Assembly (NCBI GenBank): GCA_964493945.1 | Contig: CAZBQG010000066.1 | Coordinates: 1-17,990 of the forward strand | Length of the DNA: 17,990 nucleotides | Direction: 5' to 3' | DNA from: CAZBQG01 sp964493945 | GTDB taxonomy: Bacteria; Pseudomonadota; Alphaproteobacteria; Rhodospirillales; UBA2165 | Shown: piece by piece, positions 7,271 through 13,385 of the stretch | How positions within the stretch are numbered: the stretch's first letter is position 1 | How the letters are laid out: every line of letters starts with the position of its first letter | Program-made: the position numbers and the translations under genes | The notes under the pieces: generated by a model | What the model was told of the DNA's origin: nothing | Database searches by the model: none | What the model saw: the letters and a program-made list of their open reading frames with translations, nothing else

Positions 7271-8253
7271 GCGGCCGCCGCCTGGAAGCGCGGGCAGAGA
7301 CCTGGGCGCTTAATGCCACCTTCACCATCTCCCGGGGCTCCAAGACCGAAGCCCGGACGGTGCTCTGCGAAATCAGCCAGGCAGGGTGCACGGGCAGGGG
7401 TGAATGCGTGCCCTATCCCCGCTACGGCGAAAGCGTCGACGGCGTGCTGGGTCAAATCCAGGCCATGAGCGTGCCAATCCTGGATGGAATGGACCGGCAT
7501 TCGTTACAGCATGCCATGGAACCGGGAGCGGCACGAAACGCCGTTGATTGCGCCCTTTGGGATTTGGAAGCCAAGCACGCAGGGGTCCGGGCATGGGAGC
7601 TGGCCGGATTGACCGCACCCCAGCCGGTGATCACGGCGGACACGATAGCGCTGGGCTCTGTGGCGGAAATGGCCGAATCTGCCCGGGCACGGGCCAGGCG
7701 GCCCCTGCTCAAGGTCAAGCTTGACGACCACCATGTGGTGGAATGCATGAGCGCCGTTGCCCATGCCGCGCCCGATGCCAGGCTCATCGCCGATGCCAAT
7801 GAGGGCTGGAGCATGGAGACCCTGGCCGCCACACATGAGCAACTGGCCAGTCTGGGCGTCGAGGCCATCGAACAGCCCCTGCCCGCCGGCGCCGATCACG
7901 CCTTGGCGGATTTCACACCCGCCGTCCCCCTATGCGCCGATGAAAGCTGCCTGAGTTCCGATGATCTGGAGAGTCTCGGCGAGCGGTACCAGATGGTCAA
8001 TATCAAGCTGGATAAGGCGGGGGGCCTGAGCGCAGCGCTGGAAATGGTAAGCCGGGCGAAGGCAGAGGGCCTGTCGGTCATGATCGGCTGCATGGTGGGA
8101 ACATCCCTGGGCATGGCGCCGGCCACGCTCCTCGCCGGCCAGGCCGAACTGGTTGATCTGGACGGGTCCCTCTGGCTCGCCCGGGACCGGACGCACGGGC
8201 TGGATTTTACTGCCGGGCTGATCCATCCGCCGGCACCGGAACTTTGGGGCTGA
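7267..8253 (+). CDS. dgcA: Enolase-superfamily racemase, probable N-acetyl-D-glutamate racemase DgcA (328 aa)
   Basis: This is a muconate-lactonizing/dipeptide-epimerase-type member of the enolase superfamily. All catalytic elements are present: the KxK base pair LLKVKLDD (Lys149, Lys151), metal ligands Asp176 in LIADANEGW, Glu202 in VEAIEQPLP and Asp225 in LCADESC, and the opposing base Lys247 in MVNIKLDKAGGL. The closing IGCMVGTSLGMAPA segment is typical of the dipeptide epimerase branch. Without context it would be called L-Ala-D/L-Glu epimerase. Its ATGA overlap with a DUF1611 gene instead matches the dgcN-dgcA pair, where this enzyme converts N-acetyl-D-glutamate to the L form for later deacetylation. 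Cytoplasmic, Mg-dependent, with normal length and an intact frame. Confidence 0.85.
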   Translation: MSGRRLEARAETWALNATFTISRGSKTEARTVLCEISQAGCTGRGECVPYPRYGESVDGVLGQIQAMSVPILDGMDRHSLQHAMEPGAARNAVDCALWDLEAKHAGVRAWELAGLTAPQPVITADTIALGSVAEMAESARARARRPLLKVKLDDHHVVECMSAVAHAAPDARLIADANEGWSMETLAATHEQLASLGVEAIEQPLPAGADHALADFTPAVPLCADESCLSSDDLESLGERYQMVNIKLDKAGGLSAALEMVSRAKAEGLSVMIGCMVGTSLGMAPATLLAGQAELVDLDGSLWLARDRTHGLDFTAGLIHPPAPELWG

Positions 8254-8327
8254 ATAGTGAAGCATTGGTTCCCCCCAAAGGTTTATGCTAGGGTCGCTCC
8301 AATAGGAAATTAAGGGGTGGGGAAATC

Positions 8328-9425
8328 ATGAAAGCAGCTCTTTTTTGCACCTGCGGCTACCAGGGACCGGCGCCCCGTGGGGTCTGGCCGGCGCCCGGCG
8401 ATGAATATTCCGCCGAACTGGCCGAGGCATCCATGGCCACCACTTTGGCGCAATTTAAGTTGGCCGACGAGGTAGGGTTCGATTGGGTGACGGTGGCGGA
8501 GCATCACTATTCGCCCATGTCCCTGACCCCCAATCCCCTGGTCATGGCCGGCGCCATTACCCAGGTGGTCAAGCGGGCCAAGATCGCCGTGATGGGGCCG
8601 GATATTCCCATCCTCAACCCGCTTCGGGTGGCCGAAGAATTCGCCATGCTGGATACGTTGACCGGCGGGCGGGTGGTGGCCGGGCTCTTCCGTGGCACGG
8701 CCAATGAATATGTCACCTATAACATCAACCCGTCCGAATCCCGCGAGCGGTTCGAAGAGGCGCTGCAATTGATCAAACGCGCCTGGGTCGAGGAGCAGCC
8801 TTTCGGCTGGCAGGGACGTTTTTACGAATACCGCACCATCTCGCTCTGGCCCAAGCCCGTGCAAAAGCCCCATCCGCCCATCTTCATGTCGGGCTCCAGC
8901 CCGGAATCGGGCACCTTCGCGGCGCGCAACCGGATCGGGCTTGGCTTGGCCTTCACGCCGCTCTCCATGGCCCTGGAGGCGGCCGCCCATTACCGGGCTG
9001 AAGCGGAGAAATTCGGCTGGGAGCCGACGCCCGACGAAGTGCTCTACCGGGTCGCCGTGCATGTGGCCGATACGGACGATCAGGCCATGGAAGATGCCTT
9101 GTCGCTCAATGACGGCAAACCCCGCAAAGGCATTTCCAAGGCCAATCAGGACGTCGAAGGTGCTGCCGCCGATGCCGGCTATTTCGGCAAGGACAAGAAC
9201 AACCAGCGAGCCCGGCTGAATGACCGGGATCTCCAGAAAAGCCTGGAAACGGGTCAATTGATTTTGGGCAGCCCGGAGACAGTGCTGGGTAAGATCCGTG
9301 AAATTCAGGGCCAGTTGGGCGCCGGAATCATGGACCTCACCCTGGGTATGCAAATGGGCGAGAAGACCATGCATGCCATCGAGCTTATGGGCGAGAAGGT
9401 CTTGCCTGGCATGCGGGAGTTATAA
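8328..9425 (+). CDS. Luciferase-like (LLM class) flavin-dependent oxidoreductase (365 aa)
   Basis: The start ATG at 8328 follows AGGGGTGGGG. The sequence is a typical bacterial-luciferase-like TIM barrel: VGFDWVTVAEHHYSP (about 49-63), DIPILNPLRVAEEFAMLDTL then TGGRVVAGLFRG (about 112-123), the ERFEEALQLIKRAW helix, HPPIFMSGSSPES, and a C-terminal GSPETVLGKIREI. Family members use reduced FMN (or F420) and oxygen to oxidise or cleave substrates such as alkanesulfonates, dimethyl sulfide or aldehydes. No flavin reductase partner is visible in the window. It is followed four bases on by an alpha/beta hydrolase and then SQR, so an operon converting a sulfur-containing substrate is possible. A 74-base gap separates it from dgcA, so it may have its own promoter. 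Confidence 0.88.
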   Translation: MKAALFCTCGYQGPAPRGVWPAPGDEYSAELAEASMATTLAQFKLADEVGFDWVTVAEHHYSPMSLTPNPLVMAGAITQVVKRAKIAVMGPDIPILNPLRVAEEFAMLDTLTGGRVVAGLFRGTANEYVTYNINPSESRERFEEALQLIKRAWVEEQPFGWQGRFYEYRTISLWPKPVQKPHPPIFMSGSSPESGTFAARNRIGLGLAFTPLSMALEAAAHYRAEAEKFGWEPTPDEVLYRVAVHVADTDDQAMEDALSLNDGKPRKGISKANQDVEGAAADAGYFGKDKNNQRARLNDRDLQKSLETGQLILGSPETVLGKIREIQGQLGAGIMDLTLGMQMGEKTMHAIELMGEKVLPGMREL

Positions 9426-9428
9426 GAA

Positions 9429-10223
9429 ATGGCTGGAGAACAATTCAAGGAAAGTGAGATCTTGGCGGACGGCTTTACCATCCGCTACCAGGAAGCCGGC
9501 AGCGGCGATCCCTTGATCTATATCCATGGCGCCGGCGGCTTTCGCCTGTCTGAGGCCCATGACCTGTTGGCCCAATCCTACCGGGTGATCGCCTTGGAAA
9601 TACCGGGTTTTGGCGCCTCACAGGAAAACCTCCGGTCCGACAGTCTGGCGTCCCTGGCCTGGTCCCTCAATCAGGCTTTATCGGCGCTGGATATCTCCAA
9701 AGCCAATCTCATGGGCAGCTCATTCGGCGCCAAGCTGGTATTGGAAATGGCCATGGCGGCACCGGATAAAGTGGACGCCCTTGTGCTTCTGGCGCCCGCC
9801 GCCATCCGCCTAACGGATGCCCCCCCGCCGGGGGGAAGCCCGGCCGAGCGCATGGCCCTCATGCACGCCCATCCCGAACGCCACCCGAACCCCGAGCCAA
9901 TGGACCCAGCAGTGCAAGAGAAGCAACTGGCATTGGTCAAACGGCTCATCGGCCCTGCCAGGGACAGTGATTTTGAAGCGCGCCTGGCCAAGCTGGAACT
10001 CTCTGTCTTGGCCCTTTTCGGAACCCATGATCAAGTGATCCCACCAGAGGCCGCGCATTTTTATGCGGAGATCATGCCCAAATGTAATCTGGTCATGGTC
10101 TATGACGCGGCACATGCCCTGGATGCGGACCGGCCCGAGGCGGTTGCCTCGGTGGCGGCGGATTTCCTGGCCCGCCATGAACGCTTTCTGGTCACCGAGG
10201 AAAGTGGTCTCATTCATCCCTGA
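9429..10223 (+). CDS. Alpha/beta-fold hydrolase (264 aa)
   Basis: A single-domain soluble alpha/beta hydrolase with an intact catalytic triad. The nucleophile is Ser98 in MGSSFGAK (G-x-S-x-G), the acid is Asp201 in FGTHDQVIP, and the base is His229 in DAAHALDADRPE. The oxyanion-hole motif IHGAGG lies at 32-37. The cap region (about 130-185) is proline- and histidine-rich and not diagnostic. It starts three bases after the stop of the luciferase-like gene, so the two are surely co-transcribed. It could hydrolyse an ester or thioester made or released by the flavin enzyme. C-C bond hydrolases of aromatic degradation share this architecture, so that remains an alternative. The specific substrate cannot be inferred. 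Confidence 0.85.
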   Translation: MAGEQFKESEILADGFTIRYQEAGSGDPLIYIHGAGGFRLSEAHDLLAQSYRVIALEIPGFGASQENLRSDSLASLAWSLNQALSALDISKANLMGSSFGAKLVLEMAMAAPDKVDALVLLAPAAIRLTDAPPPGGSPAERMALMHAHPERHPNPEPMDPAVQEKQLALVKRLIGPARDSDFEARLAKLELSVLALFGTHDQVIPPEAAHFYAEIMPKCNLVMVYDAAHALDADRPEAVASVAADFLARHERFLVTEESGLIHP

Positions 10224-10237
10224 AGGAACTGGATTCC

Positions 10238-11497
10238 ATGACAGAAACCAAACATCATCAAATCCTCATCATCGGTGGCGGAACGGGCGGGATCACTGTG
10301 GCCTCATCTCTCCGCCGCCGCGCGGGTGGGCGCAACCTGGACATCGCCATCCTTGAGCCCACCGAGAGGCATTACTATCAGCCGGCCTTCACGCTGGTGG
10401 GTGCTGGCGTTCAGACCCTGGCCCAGAACCGGCGCGAAATGGGCAGCCTGATCCCTCCCCAGGTCTCTTGGATCAAAGACGCCGCCAGTGCCTTGGAACC
10501 TAACCAGAACCGGGTCCAATTGGCATCGGGCGACACGCTCACTTACGATTATCTGGTGTTGAGCCCGGGCCTGGAGATGAACTGGGACGGGGTCGAGGGT
10601 TTAGGTGCTACATTGGGCGCGAACGGCGTTTGCAGCAATTATGAGCCGGAACAGACCGGCTACACCTGGGAGTGTATCCAAGGTCTCAAGGCGGGCGCCA
10701 AGGTCTTGTTCACCCAGCCGCCCCTGCCCTTCAAATGCCCCGGCGCACCTCAGAAGATCGCCTATCTCACGGCCGATCACCTACGGAAGCGCGGCATCCT
10801 GGGCCAATGCGAATTGCATTTCCTGCTTCATGCGCCGGGCATTTTCGCCGTGCCCTTTTTCGCCAAGGAATTGGTGAAAGTGGCTGAACGCTATGGCATC
10901 CATGTCCATTACCAGCACAATCTGGTGAGCATCGACGGTGCCGCCAAACGCGCCACGTTTGAGGTTACCGGCGAAGGCGAGGGTGCGGCAGAGAAGGTTA
11001 GTTTCGATTTCGACATGATCCATGTGACGCCCCCCCAACGGACCCCGGACGCCGTGCGGACAAGCCCGCTGGTCAATCAGGGGGGCTTTGTGGATGTGGA
11101 TCAAGGCAGCTTGGCCCATGTGAATTACAAGAACGTATTCGCACTGGGCGATGCCGGTTCCACGCCCAACTCGAAAACCGCCGCCGCCGTCCGCAAGCAA
11201 GGACCGGTGGTGGTCGCCAACCTGTTGCGCCTGTTGGATGGAAAAGAGATTGAAGGCGGCTATGACGGATATGCCTCCTGCCCGCTGACCACATCATTGG
11301 GCAAGGCGATCATCGCCGAATTCGTCTATGGCGGAAAGGTGACACCCACCTTCCCCACAGACCCGCGCAAGGAGCGCTGGAAGTCGTGGTGGATCAAGAC
11401 GACGGGACTGCCCATTCTTTATTGGAATTACATGCTGAAAGGCCGCGAATGGTTCTTTAAGCATAATCTGGATTACGTAGAACCGCCGGGAAATTGA
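10238..11497 (+). CDS. sqr: Sulfide:quinone oxidoreductase, type II-like (419 aa)
   Basis: This is an FAD-dependent disulfide-reductase-type protein. The N-terminal dinucleotide motif is ILIIGGGTGGITVASSL (9-25), followed by the flavin-contact segment YYQPAFTLVGAG. The second FAD motif is NVFALGDAGSTPNSKTAAAV (about 299-318). The redox cysteines expected for type II (mitochondrial-like) SQR are present at Cys167 in FKCPGAPQKIAYL and Cys348 in YASCPLTT. SQR oxidises sulfide to polysulfide or persulfide and passes electrons to the quinone pool at the inner membrane; the aromatic C-terminus (around WIKTTGLPILYWNYML) fits membrane attachment. It begins 14 bases after the hydrolase, with GAAGGA as the ribosome binding site, and ends the operon. 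Sulfide may come from the upstream luciferase-like reaction. The frame is intact. Confidence 0.93.
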   Translation: MTETKHHQILIIGGGTGGITVASSLRRRAGGRNLDIAILEPTERHYYQPAFTLVGAGVQTLAQNRREMGSLIPPQVSWIKDAASALEPNQNRVQLASGDTLTYDYLVLSPGLEMNWDGVEGLGATLGANGVCSNYEPEQTGYTWECIQGLKAGAKVLFTQPPLPFKCPGAPQKIAYLTADHLRKRGILGQCELHFLLHAPGIFAVPFFAKELVKVAERYGIHVHYQHNLVSIDGAAKRATFEVTGEGEGAAEKVSFDFDMIHVTPPQRTPDAVRTSPLVNQGGFVDVDQGSLAHVNYKNVFALGDAGSTPNSKTAAAVRKQGPVVVANLLRLLDGKEIEGGYDGYASCPLTTSLGKAIIAEFVYGGKVTPTFPTDPRKERWKSWWIKTTGLPILYWNYMLKGREWFFKHNLDYVEPPGN

Positions 11498-11514
11498 GGG
11501 GCGGGAGAAAAAAT

Positions 11515-11628
11515 ATGCCCGCGCTAAAGGGAGCAGAAGCGAAAGTCAAAGCCGCCTTGAGCCGGCGGCCAAATAAATCCATGCCACCAAACAGGGGAGA
11601 GAGATATGAAGAAACGGTTTCAACATAA
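11515..11628 (+). CDS. Possible 37-aa small ORF after sqr
   Basis: An ATG at 11515, eight bases after GGGAG, opens 37 codons (MPALKGAEAKVKAALSRRPN, then on to TAA at 11626-11628). The peptide is basic and low in hydrophobic residues, and it runs past the start of the next, broken gene in another frame. The good ribosome binding site is the main support. I do not recognise it; it may be chance or the remnant of a gene. Confidence 0.2.
   Translation: MPALKGAEAKVKAALSRRPNKSMPPNRGERYEETVST
11551..11569 (+). terminator. Weak hairpin downstream of sqr
   Basis: GCCGCC at 11551-11556 pairs with GGCGGC at 11564-11569 across a seven-base loop, followed by AAATAAAT. It lies between sqr and the broken receptor gene and could slow or end transcription. 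There is no real T tract, so this is a weak call. Confidence 0.2.
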
Positions 11629-12489
11629 TTTGATTCTCGCCGCCGGTATCGTCGCCGCCGGCTTGATGGCCGCACCGGTCCAGGCCCAATATTGTAAAGG
11701 CAAAACCATAACCCTGTTGATCGGATATAGCCCAGGTGGCGGCGTTACCCTTTCCGGCCGCACCCTGATCAATTATGCGGCTACCCTTCCGACCAATGGC
11801 CTCAAAAAACCCTCCGATATTGCCAAGGTCGGCAAGCCCTTGCGGGTTGCCTGCACGCGTACGACCAGCAATTTCTGCATATTGCACCGGATGGCCTTCG
11901 ATCTTCTGGGTATTCCTTACCGTATCGTTGCCGGTTTCCGGGGCTCGGAACAGTTCCTCAAGGCCATGCTGCAAACGAGATCGATTCCCATACGACACCG
12001 GATCACTCCTGGAATACGGGCCTAGGCCCCGGCCTCAAGAAGAACAATAAGGGCAAGGTGGTGTTCTATTTCCCCAAGATCGATGGTAACGGGAATCCGG
12101 AAGCAGGCGGCTATCCCGGTTTGAAGAGCTACCTGGATCTTTACCGTGAGATCAAGGGCGGCACGCCATCGGGTCCGAAATGGGAAGCGATGAAATGGAT
12201 CCTCACCTATACCAGCAAGATGGTGCTGGGCGTTTATATGCCTCCCGGAACGCCCAAGGAAGCGATCAGCGTGCTAAGGAAAAGCTTCAAGGAGGTGTCC
12301 GAGGACAAAGCCTATCTGGCGGCTTACGATAAGGCCTTTGGCACGCCTTTGAACTTTATCTCGATCCCCGCCGCGCAAAAATTCCTGGGCAGTTTCAAGG
12401 ACGCCGATCCGGCGATGGTTAAACTTCTCAAGAAGGTCGGTACCCGGAAACGCAGCGGCAAGAGAAAAGGCAAAGGCAATAAAAAATAA
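11606..12489 (+). pseudogene. Broken tripartite-type substrate-binding (TctC/Bug-like) receptor gene
   Basis: The start ATG at 11606, after GGGGAGAGAG, gives a good signal peptide (AAGIVAAGLMAAPVQAQ) and then YCKGKTITLLIGYSPGGG, a hallmark of this periplasmic receptor family. Soon after (about residue 55) the expected middle of the first domain, roughly 100 residues, is missing. The reading frame resumes with GLKKPSDIAKVGKPLRVACT and GIPYRIVAGFRGSEQFLKAM. Near 11980 the protein jumps to another frame (FPYDTGSLLEYGP). Near 12010 it jumps to a third (WNTGLGPGLKKNNKGKVVFYF), which continues to a normal-looking lysine-rich end at 12489. Two shifts plus a deletion make a functional protein implausible. 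Such receptors normally serve TctAB- or TRAP-like importers; no partner permease lies beside it. It is a decayed uptake gene, possibly a relic of a second solute importer. Confidence 0.8.
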
Positions 12490-12508
12490 AACCTGATATC
12501 AGCCTCAA

Positions 12509-12540
12509 CCCCTTTCCGGTCAAATTCGGCCGGAAAGGGG
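12509..12540 (+). terminator. Strong hairpin, 11-bp perfect stem
   Basis: CCCCTTTCCGG (12509-12519) and CCGGAAAGGGG (12530-12540) form a perfect 11-base-pair stem with a ten-base loop, 19 bases after the stop of the broken receptor gene. There is no T tract downstream, so classical intrinsic termination is not certain. A transcript-end stabiliser or a regulator site are alternatives. It separates the receptor relic from the DUF1445 gene. Confidence 0.55.
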
Positions 12541-12596
12541 CCAGTATCCGTTGGCGGGAGGGCCCAATTTGGATAGTTCAATAATGAAACACAACA

Positions 12597-13385
12597 ATGT
12601 CCGCGGGTAAGCTCCTTTCACCAGGCGAGTTGCGCCGGCGCTGCCGCGACGGTTCCTTTGGCGGGCCGACCTCGGGTCTGGCCATCGGCCATGTGCAGGC
12701 CAATATGGTTATTCTGCCGGAAAGCGAAGCCCTTGATTTTACCAAGTATTGTGCGGCCAATCCAAAACCGTGCCCGATCCTGGAAAAATTGGCGCCCGGC
12801 GACCCTGAACCCCGGAAAACAGCCCCCGGCGCCGATATGCGTACGGATTTGCCGCGCTACCGGGTATTCCGCGACGGCCAAATGATTGATGAGCCGGCCC
12901 AGATCAAGGAGCTTTGGCGGGACGATCTGGTGACTTTCCTGCTGGGATGTTCTTTCACCGCCGAAGATGCGCTGGCCGGGGCCGGACTACCTTTGCATCA
13001 TCTGGACCAAAGCGGATTCGTTCCCATGTACATCACCAATCTGCCCACCAACCCGGTAGGCAGATTTTCCGGTCCCCTGGTGGTCTCCATGCGTCCCTTT
13101 AGGGCCGATGAGGCGGAACAGGCTGCCGAAATCACCGGCCACTATCCCCTGGGCCATGGTGCGCCCATACATATGGGCGATCCCGGCGCAATCGGGATCG
13201 TGGATTTGGATACCCCCGATTACGGATTCCCGACCAAGATGACAGAGGATCAGATCGCCGTCTTTTGGGCCTGCGGCGTTACCCCGCAAGAGACGATCCT
13301 CAGAGCCCGGCCAAAACTGGCCATCACCCACGCGCCCGGGCATATGTTCGTTTCCGATATCACGTCCCGCTCGACACGGGTTTAG
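12597..13385 (+). CDS. DUF1445 family protein, putative D-glutamate cyclase/hydro-lyase (262 aa)
   Basis: The protein matches the DUF1445 family (often annotated putative hydro-lyase, YcsI-like), whose eukaryotic relative DGLUCY converts D-glutamate to 5-oxo-D-proline. Visible family blocks are GPTSGLAIGHVQANMVILP (23-41), FLLGCSFTAEDAL (114-126), a block beginning RPFRADEAEQAAEITGHYPL (166 onward) and continuing HGAPIHMGDPGAIGI, CGVTPQ (226-231) and ITHAPGHMFVSDI (243-255). Length is typical. The start ATG at 12597 fits where the family begins, but no clear ribosome binding site precedes it; a short overlapping ORF begins at 12584. The stop overlaps the stop of the converging molybdoenzyme gene by two bases. 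The family role in bacteria is not firmly established. Its presence near dgcN-dgcA supports a D-glutamate-related function. Confidence 0.85.
   Translation: MSAGKLLSPGELRRRCRDGSFGGPTSGLAIGHVQANMVILPESEALDFTKYCAANPKPCPILEKLAPGDPEPRKTAPGADMRTDLPRYRVFRDGQMIDEPAQIKELWRDDLVTFLLGCSFTAEDALAGAGLPLHHLDQSGFVPMYITNLPTNPVGRFSGPLVVSMRPFRADEAEQAAEITGHYPLGHGAPIHMGDPGAIGIVDLDTPDYGFPTKMTEDQIAVFWACGVTPQETILRARPKLAITHAPGHMFVSDITSRSTRV

Noticed and set aside
8265..8289. TTGGTT and TATGCT as a promoter for the luciferase-like gene
   Set aside because: The spacing is only 13 bases, too short for a sigma70 promoter, and no better -35 was found.
8310..9374. 354-codon open frame opposite the luciferase-like gene
   Set aside because: High-GC codon bias opens the complementary frame; the plus strand carries the family motifs and ribosome binding site.
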